Positions 50,270 through 59,422 of a DNA stretch of 64,000 nt are shown here, in pieces. Numbering within the stretch: the stretch's first letter is position 1; every line of letters begins with the position of its first letter. Source of the stretch: Paenibacillus methanolicus (GTDB taxonomy: Bacteria; Bacillota; Bacilli; Paenibacillales; Paenibacillaceae); the NCBI RefSeq assembly GCF_008124765.1, contig NZ_VNHS01000020.1, positions 1 to 64,000 of the forward strand, given 5' to 3'. The position numbers and the translations under genes are program-made. The notes under the pieces were generated by a model. It was not told the DNA's origin and ran no database searches. It saw only the letters and a program-made list of their open reading frames with translations.

Positions 50270-50480
50270 TGCTGCGTTTGGCGCGGCGCGGCTTCGCATG
50301 GCGCAACTTCATGCGGCACGGCTCACGCGGCGTGACTTAGCACGGTTTGGATCGGCACAGTTAGTATGACGTAGCGTGGCTTCGCGCAGCGCGGATCGGC
50401 ACGGTGCGGCTCGGTATGGCGTGACTTCGCACGGCATGGTATGACACGGTGTGGTATGGCGTGGTGTTCCTTCGCGCGCG
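50270..50480. repeat. Degenerate 5-bp tandem repeat array
   Basis: The reverse strand reads as consecutive pentamers of RYRCC type: ACACC-ACGCC-ATACC, then ACACC-GTGTC-ATACC-ATGCC near 50430-50465, and ACGCC-ATACC-GAGCC-GCACC near 50400-50425, with drift across about 200 bases. It lies between the helicase gene and the ABC operon terminator. No gene is supported in 50213-50497. Confidence 0.65.
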
Positions 50481-50497
50481 GCTTCGTACGGAATGAC

Positions 50498-50538
50498 AAG
50501 AACCTCAAATCCCCGTTCGGGATCTGAGGTTCTTTGTT
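50498..50538. terminator. Bidirectional terminator between SNF2 and the second sugar ABC operon
   Basis: AAGAACCTCA (50498-50507) pairs with TGAGGTTCTT (50525-50534), with inner ATCCC/GGGAT pairs, followed by TGTTG; T-rich in both directions. Confidence 0.8.
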
Positions 50539-50616
50539 GTACCCACCGCGCCTGTACGATTGCCTTCTTACTGCTAGTAGCAGCGGATTGCGTTCCGCCC
50601 GCTCCCGCCTGGCCCC

Positions 50617-51492
50617 TTACCCTTTGACCGAGCCCGCGACCATGCCCTTCATGATCTGCTCCTGCATGAGCAGATAGATGACGATGGTCGGGATGACGGC
50701 GATCGCCATCGCGCCCATGGTCAGCGCGTAGTCGGTACCGAAGCCGTCGGAGAATAGCGAAAGGCTGAGCGGCAGCGTCTTGAGCGACTGGGTGTTGATG
50801 AAGACGAGCGCGAACGAGAAGTCGTTCCAGAATCGCAGGAATCCGAGAATCGCGATCGTCGCGACGATCGGCTTGCAAAGCGGCAGGATCAGGCTGCCGA
50901 AAATCCGCCACCAGCCGCTGCCGTCGATCATCGCCGCTTCCTCGATCTCCCGCGGGATCGATGCCATGTACGCCATCGCCAGGAAGATCGCGATCGGCAG
51001 CTCGAACGCCGTGTATGGCAGAATGAGCGCCCCGTACGTGTCGAGCAGGTGCAGCTTCCTCATCATGATGAACAGCGGCACGAGCGTGCTGTGGATCGGA
51101 ATGAGCAGGCCGGCGAGAAACAGCGCGACGATCGCTTTTTTGAAGCGAAAGTCGAACCGCGAGAGCGCGTACGCCGCCAGCACGCCGAGCACGATCGTCA
51201 GCAGCACGGCCGCGACCGTGACGAACGCCGAATTGAACATCGCCCGGCCCATATTGCCGAGCTCCCACGCCCGAACGATGTTCTCTTTCATCCACGCATG
51301 CGGGAGTCCATAAGGCCGGTTGAAAAAGTCCTGATTCGTCTTGAACGCGCTGATGAACAGCCAGTACAGCGGATACAACGTCAGCACGGCATAAACGATC
51401 AGCAGCAGCTTGACCAAGCCGCCGCCGGCGCGCAGCGCCAGCTTGACGGCCGGCAGCTTCGCCGATCCCGTCGTTGTCGCATTGGTCTCCAC
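50617..51492 (-). CDS. Sugar ABC transporter permease (UgpE/AraQ-like)
   Basis: 291 residues, start GTG with AGGAGGGG upstream, 2 bases after the upstream gene's stop. Six helices; LTLYPLYWLFISAFK in helix 1, and the EAA loop IEEAAMIDGSGWWRIFGSLILPLCKPI. The last gene of the operon. A much longer open frame runs to 52182 across the other permease gene; that part is Arg-rich shadow sequence. Confidence 0.92.
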   Translation of the reverse strand: METNATTTGSAKLPAVKLALRAGGGLVKLLLIVYAVLTLYPLYWLFISAFKTNQDFFNRPYGLPHAWMKENIVRAWELGNMGRAMFNSAFVTVAAVLLTIVLGVLAAYALSRFDFRFKKAIVALFLAGLLIPIHSTLVPLFIMMRKLHLLDTYGALILPYTAFELPIAIFLAMAYMASIPREIEEAAMIDGSGWWRIFGSLILPLCKPIVATIAILGFLRFWNDFSFALVFINTQSLKTLPLSLSLFSDGFGTDYALTMGAMAIAVIPTIVIYLLMQEQIMKGMVAGSVKG

Positions 51493-51494
51493 GC

Positions 51495-52373
51495 CTACCC
51501 CTCCTTCTTCCGGCCGGTCAGCGCGTACTGGAGCCCGATGAGCAGGGCGCTGATGACGATGATCATGGTCGAGACCGCGGAGCCGTAGCCGTAGCGGTAC
51601 ACGTCGAACGTGTTGTTGTACATGTAGGTGGCGAGCAGCTCCGTCGACTGCGCCGGACCGCCGCCGGTCATGACGATGACATGGTCGAACGCCTTGAGGC
51701 TGCCGGAGATGCACAGCACGAGCGAGACGACGACCGTCCCCCAGATCATCGGCAGCGTGACCGAGATCAGCTTCCGCCAGCCGACGGCGCCGTCGATTTT
51801 GGCGGCATCGTCGATTTCGGACGAAATATTTTGCAGGGCGGCGATGAAAATGATCAGGTACGGCCCGACGTTGCTCCAGTTGATCGGGATCGACACGGCC
51901 AGCATGTTCACCTTCGGATCGGACAGCCACGCCCGCGTCCACGACTCGAGCCCGAGCCATTCCAGCACGGCGTTCGCCAAGCCGAACTGCGGATGGTAAA
52001 TGTACCCCCAGATAAGACCGACGACGACGGTGGACAGCACCATCGGCATGAACACCGCCGAGCGAATGAACCGCGAGAACAGCGTGTTCCGCAGGAGCAG
52101 CAGCGCCAGCAGCAGCGCGATCGGGATTTGGCCGGCGATGGAGGACGCGACGAGAATCAGGTTGTTCTTGAGCGCCCGCCAAAAAATTTCATCCTGCAAA
52201 ATCTCCTCGTAGTTGCCGAGTCCGATGAATTTGGCGCTGCCGAGGCCTTTCCAGTCGAACAGCCCGTAGTACGCCGACCAGAAGATCGGGACGATGACGA
52301 ACACCAGGAAGAGAAGCAGCGCCGGGAGCAGCGCAAGCGCGATGAACCCCCGGCTTCGTACTGCGGGTGCCAT
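51495..52373 (-). CDS. Sugar ABC transporter permease (UgpA/AraP-like)
   Basis: 292 residues, six helices. GFIALALLPALLLFLVFVIVPIFWSAYYGLFDW is the standard N-terminal region; the EAA loop is DDAAKIDGAVGWRKLISVTLPMI, with Asp for the first Glu. VMTGGGPAQSTELLATYMY is a signature of this group. It is 12 bases downstream of the binding-protein gene and pairs with the next permease. Confidence 0.93.
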   Translation of the reverse strand: MAPAVRSRGFIALALLPALLLFLVFVIVPIFWSAYYGLFDWKGLGSAKFIGLGNYEEILQDEIFWRALKNNLILVASSIAGQIPIALLLALLLLRNTLFSRFIRSAVFMPMVLSTVVVGLIWGYIYHPQFGLANAVLEWLGLESWTRAWLSDPKVNMLAVSIPINWSNVGPYLIIFIAALQNISSEIDDAAKIDGAVGWRKLISVTLPMIWGTVVVSLVLCISGSLKAFDHVIVMTGGGPAQSTELLATYMYNNTFDVYRYGYGSAVSTMIIVISALLIGLQYALTGRKKEG

Positions 52374-52385
52374 GTTACCGCCTCC

Positions 52386-53753
52386 TTACGGGGTGACCGA
52401 ACGAGCCTGCGCGTCCTGCACCTTCTGCGCGACGTCCTCCGGCTTGCCGTCCATCATCAGCTCCTGCAGGCCGTTGTTGAGCGCTTCCGCGCCTTCGGCG
52501 GAGAGGATAGCGTCGTACACCGGCGTGATGCCCGTTTTCTTCACAAGATTGAACGCCTTGTAATATAGCGACGTGACCTTCGACTGGTCGATCTCGGTAT
52601 CGTACATGACCATGGAGTTGCTCTCGGCGATCGCCTTCTGCGCCTCCGGCCCGCTCAGCGTGTAGATCAGCTTCAGCGCCGCTTCCTTCGCCGCGCCCGT
52701 CGTCCGGCTGCTCAGCGCAAGACCGCCGCCCGCGCCGCCGGTAATCGAGTTCGCGTCGCCCTTGCCGCCCGGAATCGCCGGCAGCACCGTGACGTCGATC
52801 GGCTTCATCTGCTCCTCGCTCGCCGCGGCCGCGAGGTTCGTCAGCGTCCACGCGCCGCTCACCATCATCGCCGCGTTACCCTGGATGAAATACTGCTCCG
52901 CTTGCGTATTGTCGATGCTGTTGGCGCCCTCTTGGAACGCCTTGTTGTCGACGAGCTGCTTGAAGTAACCGAGCGCCTCGACGAACTGCGGATCCGTGAA
53001 CTTGGCGTCCTTCTGCGCCGCGGCGTTCTTGAACCATTCCGTGCCGGTCACCCGGTCCGCCAGCGAGCCGATGATCGTCGACTGCGCCACCCATGGCGCT
53101 TTGTTGCCGAGGGCGATCGGCGTGATGCCGTGATCGTTGAACGTCTTGATCGCGGCGAGCATTTCATCCCACGTCGTCGGCACCTTTACGCTATATTTCT
53201 CGAACAAGGAGGTGTTGTAATAAAGAATCGAGGTCGCGGACATACCGAGCGGCGCGGTGTAAATCTGGTTCGGCTCGAACGTGTACGGGTCGAACGCGCC
53301 CGGCAGGAACTTGCCCTTCCACTCCGGGTTGGCATCGGTCAGCTCGGTAATCGGCTGAAGCAACCCTGCCTTGTACAGCTCGGTCGAGTGGCTGCCGGCG
53401 TAGACGAAGGAGAGATCGGGCATTTCGTTCGCCGCGGCGACCGTCGCTAGGCGCTGACGGTAACCGTCGGGCGGAATCGCCTGCGCATCGAGCTCCACGT
53501 CCGGGTTGTCCTGCTTGAACTGATCAATGAAGCTGCGGACCGTCTTGGCGCGAAGGTCGTCCCCGGCGAAGTTGTGCCACAGCGTCAGCTTGACCTTCTC
53601 CTGCTTGGCGCCATTGCCGTTGTTCCCGGATGCTTCCGGCGCGGGCGCGTTGCCATTGGCGCCGCCACCCTCGTTATTCCCGCCGCAGGCGGCCAACATC
53701 ATCGACGCGAGCGCGAGCGTGACGCCCACGCGGCTTGCTTGCGATTTCTTCAT
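52386..53753 (-). CDS. Sugar ABC transporter solute-binding lipoprotein
   Basis: 455 residues. Lipoprotein signal MKKSQASRVGVTLALASMMLAAC with Cys at about 23, a Gly/Asn linker, then a family-1 binding fold (LTLWHNFAGDDLRAKTVRSFIDQFKQDNPDVEL; SATSILYYNTSLFEKYSVKVPTTWDEML; AAMMVSGAWTLTNL). GGGGG is 7 bases before the ATG at 53753. It lies 95 bases downstream of the YesN-type regulator; a TATACT box at 53786-53791 may be its -10. Sugar unknown. Confidence 0.93.
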   Translation of the reverse strand: MKKSQASRVGVTLALASMMLAACGGNNEGGGANGNAPAPEASGNNGNGAKQEKVKLTLWHNFAGDDLRAKTVRSFIDQFKQDNPDVELDAQAIPPDGYRQRLATVAAANEMPDLSFVYAGSHSTELYKAGLLQPITELTDANPEWKGKFLPGAFDPYTFEPNQIYTAPLGMSATSILYYNTSLFEKYSVKVPTTWDEMLAAIKTFNDHGITPIALGNKAPWVAQSTIIGSLADRVTGTEWFKNAAAQKDAKFTDPQFVEALGYFKQLVDNKAFQEGANSIDNTQAEQYFIQGNAAMMVSGAWTLTNLAAAASEEQMKPIDVTVLPAIPGGKGDANSITGGAGGGLALSSRTTGAAKEAALKLIYTLSGPEAQKAIAESNSMVMYDTEIDQSKVTSLYYKAFNLVKKTGITPVYDAILSAEGAEALNNGLQELMMDGKPEDVAQKVQDAQARSVTP

Positions 53754-53847
53754 CGTCAATCCCCCTTGTGTCTTTGGATGCTTTCAGTATAGAAGAGGAT
53801 GGCTGCGGCCAGTAGGGGAGAGAATTCAGATGAGGGAGGGACGATTT

Positions 53848-55395
53848 TCAGCAATTGCTCCGGTATTCGGAAGGAGTCTGCCCCGTGAATTTCTTGAACA
53901 GCCGGTTAAAATACTTCGTGTCCTCGTAACCGATCCGGCTCGCGACCTCGCTCACCTTCGCCGGCGTCTCGGCCAGCAGCATCATCGCGCGGCGCAGCTT
54001 CGCCTGCGTGACGAATTCGAGGTAGTTCGTCCCCGTCTCGCGCTTGAACATCTCGCTAAAATAATTCGGATTCATGTGCACATGCCTGGCCACCTGATGA
54101 AGCGATAGGCTCTGGTCAAGATGGTCGTGGATGTAAACGATGGCCTGGCGCACTGGATTCGTACCCGCGACCATGTCGCGATATTGCGCCATGAGGCGCT
54201 CCAGCTGCCGTAACAGCGTCGACTCGGGCTGGGATGCAAGCAGGCCCGGGTCCACGGCCGAGCCGGCCGGCTGCGGACGCTCTTGCCCGATGGAAGCCGA
54301 CGCGCGCTCCAGCCAGCGGCTGGCCCCCACGAGCAGCGAGTGCAGGTAAGCCTGAGCGGTGGCGGGCGTCGCCTGCGGGTCCTGCCGGATGGCATGCATT
54401 CGCTCCGAGACGTAAGCCCGCAGCGCCTCGGCATCCCCCGCGCGGAGCACCGCCGATAACGCGGCTTCCTCCTCGTCCTTGCAGACGCCGCGCATGCCGG
54501 CGCGTCCGGCGACGTCGCCGTAGCGCACGATCGCGGCTTCCGGCATGAGCCACCGGTAGCGCGCGGCTTCCGCGGCGGTATCGAACGCTTCCTTCAGCGC
54601 GGATGGCCGAGCGGCCGGCAGTCCGCAGGCGACGAACGCGCAAGCGCCGCTCAGCCCGCAGACGCGCTGGATCGCCAATTCGGCCGCAAGCATCGCGTCT
54701 CTGCGCGAAGCAAGCTTCACGACGAGCAGCAAGCCATCGCGCCAAGGGAGCCAAACGCATGGCAGCTCCCGTTCCAGACGCTCGCCCAGACGTCCGATCG
54801 CGAGCGCCTCCTCCGCCTCTCCGCCGCCGATCAGTTGGAGCAGCCACACTTGCAGCCGCTCGCCCCCCTCCTCCAGCCTCAGCTTCGGAAAGGCGCGCCA
54901 TAAGTCTCCGTCATCGGCCGAGTCGCCGGAAGCTCGCTCCCCGCCGCCCTCGAGCAGCTTCGCAAGCCGGCTGCGCCGAACCGTCTCCTCCTGCGCTTGG
55001 CTCAACCGTTCGGCATCCCGCCGCTTCGCCAGACGCTCGCCCGCCTTGCGCGCGGCGGCCAAGATTTCGTCCGGCCGGCTCGTCTTCAGCAAATAATCGC
55101 TGACGCCCTCCCGCATCGCTTGCTGCGCATACGCGAATTCATCGAAGCCGGATATGACGATGATCTCCGTCTCGGGATAGGCGGCTTTCACTTCGCGCGC
55201 CATCTCGATCCCGCTCTTGCCGGTCATCCGAATATCGGTCAAGATGATGTCCGGCCGCTCGATCGGGATGCGCAGCAGGGCCTCCTCCGCGGAGGCGGCC
55301 GGCGCCAGCGGGGCGAAGCCGTTCTCTTCCCAACGAATGACCGTGCTTAGTCCGCTGCGGATAATGACCTCGTCGTCGACGATTAATACTTTCAC
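53848..55395 (-). CDS. Response regulator with AraC DNA-binding domain (YesN-like)
   Basis: 515 residues, start GTG with GGGGG upstream. Receiver domain: VLIVDDEVIIRSGL with Asp7-Asp8 acidic pair, phospho-acceptor Asp54 in DIILTDIRM, and Lys in YLLKTSRPDE. A long, weakly conserved middle links to a C-terminal AraC double helix-turn-helix (YIHDHLDQSLSLHQVARHVHMNPNYFSEMFKRETG, then YLEFVTQAKLRRAMMLLAETPAKVSEVASRIGYEDTKYFNRLFKKFTG). It is paired with the sensor kinase 13 bases upstream and probably activates the neighbouring sugar importer. Confidence 0.93.
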   Translation of the reverse strand: MKVLIVDDEVIIRSGLSTVIRWEENGFAPLAPAASAEEALLRIPIERPDIILTDIRMTGKSGIEMAREVKAAYPETEIIVISGFDEFAYAQQAMREGVSDYLLKTSRPDEILAAARKAGERLAKRRDAERLSQAQEETVRRSRLAKLLEGGGERASGDSADDGDLWRAFPKLRLEEGGERLQVWLLQLIGGGEAEEALAIGRLGERLERELPCVWLPWRDGLLLVVKLASRRDAMLAAELAIQRVCGLSGACAFVACGLPAARPSALKEAFDTAAEAARYRWLMPEAAIVRYGDVAGRAGMRGVCKDEEEAALSAVLRAGDAEALRAYVSERMHAIRQDPQATPATAQAYLHSLLVGASRWLERASASIGQERPQPAGSAVDPGLLASQPESTLLRQLERLMAQYRDMVAGTNPVRQAIVYIHDHLDQSLSLHQVARHVHMNPNYFSEMFKRETGTNYLEFVTQAKLRRAMMLLAETPAKVSEVASRIGYEDTKYFNRLFKKFTGQTPSEYRSNC

Positions 55396-55408
55396 GCGCG
55401 TTGCCCCC

Positions 55409-57211
55409 TTATTGCGAAAATTCGGTCCCATCGTGCTGCTCCGCCGCGGCTTCGGATAGGCGCGGAAGCGTGAATTGCACGCGCGTCCCGCCCCCTTTGC
55501 GGCTGTCGATCGATAGCCCCGCTTCTTTGCCATAATGAAGCAGCAGCCGGTTGTGCACGTTGCGCAAGCCGTAGCTGCCCTGCTTGGAGGATCGCTCCTG
55601 CCGCTCCAGCGGGATGCCGGCCAGCTGGGCGCGCAGCTCGCCCATGCGCTCCTCGTCCATGCCGGCGCCGTCGTCCTCGACCCGGAAACAGAACCCGCGC
55701 GCTTCCTCGGAGACCGTTATCCGAATGAGGCCGGGGCCTTCCTTCGGCAGCAGCCCGTGCAGCATCGCGTTCTCGACGAGCGGCTGCAGCAGCAGCTTCA
55801 GCATCGTCTGCTCGCCGATCCCTTCGGCCAGCCGCAGCTGAAATTCGAATTTCTCCGGATAGCGGATCGATTGAATGCGCACGTAATTTTGCACATGCAT
55901 CAGCTCCTGCTGGATGGCGCAGTACTCTTGTCCTTTGTTCAGGCTAAACCGCAGGAAATCGCTAAGCGATCCGACCATGTCGGCGATTTTGCCATCCTGG
56001 TTCATGAGCGCCAGCCAGTGGATCGACGAGAGCGTGTTATACAGAAAATGAGGATTGATCTGCACCTGCAGCGCATGCATATCCGCCTCTTTCTTGAGCG
56101 ATTCGTTGCGCTTGACCTCTTCGGTCAGCTTGATGATGCGCGAGCTGAGCTTGTTGTAGCTGATAACCAACTGGCCGACCTCGTCGACCGAGGTGACCGG
56201 GAGCGCGGGCAGCGGCTCGTCGGGACTCGCGCTCTTCAAGAAGCGGGTCAGCACGGACAGCGGCTTCGTAATCCGCTGGATGAGGAACACGACGAAGATG
56301 ATGACGAACATCATGGCGACCGTCACCGCGACGGCCGTCAGCGTCAGGAAATATTCGTTCTGTTTGCGGTACTCCTTCGCCGGGATAATGCCGACCAGCT
56401 TCCAATTGACGCCGGCGATCCGCTTGTAGAGCACGGTCTTCTTCTCGGCGCCCTCGCCGTAGTCGAGATAGCCGCCGCTCCCGTCCATGGCCGGAAGTCC
56501 GGGATAATATTCGGCGATCGGGACGCTCGTCTCCCATTCGTCCGGGCCGGCGATCAGCTTGTTCTGCTCGTCGAGCAGCAGCACGAATCCGCTGTTCTCC
56601 ATGAGCGCGGAGCGGACCTGATTCGCGATGACCGTCTGATCGAGGTTAATCTGCTGCTTGCCGATCGGCTTGTACTTATCCGTGCTGCGGATCGGACGCG
56701 CGAGCGTGATCACTTTGCGCACGCCGTCGGTCGTCCATTGGCGATGAACGTTGGACCACCATTTGGGATGCTGCTTGTAATAGTCGGGTAGGATCGTCGT
56801 GATGTCGGTGAACTCGGAGCGCACGACCGGCCGCTGCGAGATCGGGCGCTTGGCGTCGAGCGGCTCGATGATGATGTTGGCGACGTACGGCTTCGAGAAC
56901 GCCAGATTGGTGAGGAAGCTGATGATCGAGGTTTGCAGCACATAGTTGCCGTCCGGCGATTTCAAGTATTGCTGAACCCCGCTGTGTCCAATGAGGAAAA
57001 GCGACATGTTCTCCGCGTCCTTGACCATCGTGTCCAAATACGCCTCCAACTGGCGGAGCGTGTTCATGCCCGCGCTCTTGGCCTTCTCCTCGGTCAGCCC
57101 CTCCGCGATATGGTAGGAGAACCAGCCGAGGGAAAGCAGCGGCACGAGCGTAGCCATAATAATGAGGAGCGACAGCTTATGTTTGAGCGAGCGGCCGAGC
57201 CAATTTTCCAT
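55409..57211 (-). CDS. YesM-type sensor histidine kinase
   Basis: 600 residues. Two membrane helices (about 12-32 and 292-312) flank a Cache-like extracellular domain of about 260 residues; a HAMP linker follows (RITKPLSVLTRFLKSASP). The His_kinase/LytS-type core has the phospho-acceptor His388 in QVQINPHFLYNTLSSI, N-box LQPLVENAMLHGL and G-box EDDGAGM. It senses an extracellular signal, presumably linked to the sugar, and phosphorylates the AraC-type regulator. Confidence 0.93.
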   Translation of the reverse strand: MENWLGRSLKHKLSLLIIMATLVPLLSLGWFSYHIAEGLTEEKAKSAGMNTLRQLEAYLDTMVKDAENMSLFLIGHSGVQQYLKSPDGNYVLQTSIISFLTNLAFSKPYVANIIIEPLDAKRPISQRPVVRSEFTDITTILPDYYKQHPKWWSNVHRQWTTDGVRKVITLARPIRSTDKYKPIGKQQINLDQTVIANQVRSALMENSGFVLLLDEQNKLIAGPDEWETSVPIAEYYPGLPAMDGSGGYLDYGEGAEKKTVLYKRIAGVNWKLVGIIPAKEYRKQNEYFLTLTAVAVTVAMMFVIIFVVFLIQRITKPLSVLTRFLKSASPDEPLPALPVTSVDEVGQLVISYNKLSSRIIKLTEEVKRNESLKKEADMHALQVQINPHFLYNTLSSIHWLALMNQDGKIADMVGSLSDFLRFSLNKGQEYCAIQQELMHVQNYVRIQSIRYPEKFEFQLRLAEGIGEQTMLKLLLQPLVENAMLHGLLPKEGPGLIRITVSEEARGFCFRVEDDGAGMDEERMGELRAQLAGIPLERQERSSKQGSYGLRNVHNRLLLHYGKEAGLSIDSRKGGGTRVQFTLPRLSEAAAEQHDGTEFSQ

Positions 57212-57333
57212 GCTATCACCTCGGTCTGCGGTTATCGCGTCATTATCGCGTTACATATCAAGCGATCTGGATCGAGATCTTGTTATGTTTTTTAACATAA
57301 CACACTTCAAGTAGGGGGTACACATTATCGTTC

Positions 57334-57347
57334 GGGAAGCGCTTACA
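57334..57347. promoter_or_regulatory. cre-like site upstream of the YesM/YesN-type genes
   Basis: On the reverse strand TGTAAGCGCTTCCC matches TGWAANCGNTNWCA at 12 of 14 positions. It lies about 125 bases before the kinase start, so carbon catabolite control of the regulator pair is plausible. The rest of 57212-57643 shows no gene. Confidence 0.5.
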
Positions 57348-57643
57348 AAAATTCACCGTTCATCTTATCATATTTTTGTCGAAGAGGATACACACGCGCG
57401 TAACGACGGGTCGGCTTGCCGCCCCGGAGAGCCGTTTCGTGCCCGCCAGTCGCACGGGCTTTGCCCTGCCGTACCAGACACTTCTTCGAAGCGCTTGTTA
57501 CGATTCTGCGCAACGACTGTAAGGGCCGCTTCGAACAAGGTTTGCCACGGCGCAGGCCTTGCGCTTAGCGCGTACAACCCGGGAGCATCGCCAGTCGCGC
57601 GGCCTTATTTCCCCTTGTCCATTCGCCGCGCCCCGGCAGCCCA

Positions 57644-58297
57644 TTACCACTTCATCGATTTAACCAGCGCCATGAGCCGCTGCGCTTCCGCCGATTCCCG
57701 GTCGCCCGCCAGCTCTTCGATGATCCGTTCCCGGTTCGTATACCCTTTGGCCAACCCGTTCAGTCGAGCCGCTAACGTACTGCCGGTCAACGTCTCGCCG
57801 GAGAAGATCGCCGACAGCTTGGCCAGCGCGTCCGGATGCCGCTTGAGGTAATATTTCTGATGTTTCTCCTCCGCCGGGTGGAAGCCGCCGTACGACAAAA
57901 TCTCGGTGTCCGGTTCCGGCATCACGCCGGCGCGCCGCTTAGCAAGCACGGCCTCGATCGCCGCTAGCTGCTCCGCGTTCCGGTAGAATAACAGCGACTG
58001 GTACTGCCGGCCTTTGTACCCGTTGATATTCACGGGATTGTGGCTCGCCCAGAATAACGCCGCCAGGTCGCCGAACGAGACGACGCCGGGGTCGAATTCC
58101 GCTTCGACCGTCTCCGTATGATCCCCCATTCGCCGATAGGTCGGCGACTCCGCCATTCCGCCCGCGTAGCCGACGCGCGTGCGGATGACGCCCGGCCGCG
58201 AACCGAACAACGCATCCGGCGACCAGAAGCAGCCCATGCCGAAGGTGATCAATTCGCCCGGCTCCCGGTAGTTGTATACGTCCCGTTCCATCGTCAT
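57644..58297 (-). CDS. msrA: Peptide methionine sulfoxide reductase MsrA
   Basis: 217 residues. The catalytic site is FGMGCFWSPDALF (Cys about 23), with TRVGYAGG, PTYRRMGDHTETVEAEFDP and HPAEEKHQKYYLKRHP as family signatures. It reduces methionine-S-sulfoxide using thioredoxin. The residue pattern after CFW (SPD rather than GVE) is found in a subset of the family. GGAGG lies 8 bases before the ATG at 58297. A thioredoxin-like gene is directly upstream in the same direction. Confidence 0.94.
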   Translation of the reverse strand: MTMERDVYNYREPGELITFGMGCFWSPDALFGSRPGVIRTRVGYAGGMAESPTYRRMGDHTETVEAEFDPGVVSFGDLAALFWASHNPVNINGYKGRQYQSLLFYRNAEQLAAIEAVLAKRRAGVMPEPDTEILSYGGFHPAEEKHQKYYLKRHPDALAKLSAIFSGETLTGSTLAARLNGLAKGYTNRERIIEELAGDRESAEAQRLMALVKSMKW

Positions 58298-58349
58298 CTG
58301 GATCGCCTCCTTGTCTCGTATCGTCGTCTGCCCGTCGGACTCAGGCTTC

Positions 58350-58667
58350 CTATGGCAGCTCCCGCAGCAGGCGGAACACATGGTCCACCGAGCGCATCGC
58401 ATATTCCTTCCGGACTAGCTTGCCCCGATGCACGAGCGCCAAGCAGGGCACGCTCTCGATCCGCCACTGCTCCCTAAGCATAGGCGCGAAGTTCAAATTG
58501 ATCCGGTACAGCGTGGCGGTCACGCCCGCCGCATCGGCCACTTCGAGCATGCGCTCCGCCACTTTGCACGTGCCGCACAAAGGCGTCGTGAACAGCACCG
58601 CATCCCATCCATGGCCGATGCGCGAGAGCTGCAGCCATTCTTCCTCTTCGATTGCTTGGATCGCCAC
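58350..58667 (-). CDS. Thioredoxin-family protein
   Basis: 105 residues, one thioredoxin fold. Active site TTPLCGTCKVAERML (C-G-T-C instead of C-G-P-C) and the cis-Pro loop ESVPCLAL, with a Cys after the cis-Pro. It probably supplies electrons to MsrA, whose gene starts 52 bases downstream (inference from the arrangement). Confidence 0.9.
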   Translation of the reverse strand: MAIQAIEEEEWLQLSRIGHGWDAVLFTTPLCGTCKVAERMLEVADAAGVTATLYRINLNFAPMLREQWRIESVPCLALVHRGKLVRKEYAMRSVDHVFRLLRELP

Positions 58668-58867
58668 TTGCCTTCCCCTTTCCCGCTTTTTTATTTTGCG
58701 TCTGCATCCCTTCCCTCGAGGAGTTGCCTGCCCAATCTACTCTATGATCCCGCAACAAATAGAATCGCTCTTAATAGAATAGCGTAATGAGCGGCCGAAG
58801 ACGACCCGGCATGCCGCGCGATCTTCGGAATACCGCTCCACATATAGAGAAGGCGGTGTTCGTTAGG

Positions 58868-59272
58868 ATGGGATTACCACTGGATGAGAATGCTTATATT
58901 CAAGGCTTGTACCTGCTGAAGCACGTCGCGCGCGCGACCGACGCGGAATCGGAGCAGTCGTCGCAGACGGTAAGCCGGGCACAGCTTCTGGTGGCGCCGC
59001 TGCTCGATCGCCTCTTCGCCGAAGATCGGTTGGCGAGCGTGACGCACGAGGAGGCCACCACCCGAATTACGGTTCTGAAGCAAAGTTATCGGTTGGATTT
59101 CCGCTCGGAATTGCCCGGCTTCGTCGCGATTACGGGCGTGCGCCTGAACGGGTGGCGGCGCGGCTGGCCGGTCGCCGTCTACCGAGGCCCTCTGTATGAG
59201 GACGACGTGCTCGAAGCGGTACGCCGCACGCTCACGGATTGGTACCGGCAGACCGGCGGCATGGACTTGTAA
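58868..59272 (+). CDS. Hypothetical soluble protein
   Basis: About 134 residues from an ATG at 58868 (MGLPLDENAYIQGLYLLKHVARAT). The C-terminal part (LDFRSELPGFVAITGVRLNGWRRGWPVAVYRGPLYEDDVLEAVRRTLTDWYRQ) looks like a small mixed fold. No family was recognised. The ribosome site is unclear: AGAAGGCGG lies 12-15 bases upstream and a GTG at 58856 is also possible, so the start is uncertain. The frame is open to 58787. Confidence 0.6.
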   Translation: MGLPLDENAYIQGLYLLKHVARATDAESEQSSQTVSRAQLLVAPLLDRLFAEDRLASVTHEEATTRITVLKQSYRLDFRSELPGFVAITGVRLNGWRRGWPVAVYRGPLYEDDVLEAVRRTLTDWYRQTGGMDL

Positions 59273-59422
59273 CCCTGCACGTTCAGCCGTAAGGCGCCAT
59301 TCCCGCGACTGCATAAAGATGCCAGTCCCCCCCTCGCTTCCCTCCAGATGAAAAATACACCGCACTATGCTACAATACTGGAATTGCATCTGCAATCCAC
59401 GAGGGAGGATTATTGAATCGCC

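Noticed and set aside
48692..50299. 535-codon reverse frame opposite the SNF2 helicase
   Set aside because: It overlaps all the helicase motifs, and its product lacks any domain.
50309..51295. 328-codon reverse frame through the pentanucleotide array
   Set aside because: Its repetitive Pro/Cys/His/Arg peptide comes from reading the 5-bp repeat; the N-terminal part is antiphase to the permease gene.
57368..57577. 69-codon reverse frame between msrA and the kinase gene
   Set aside because: No ribosome site, no domain and no conservation pattern; treated as intergenic.
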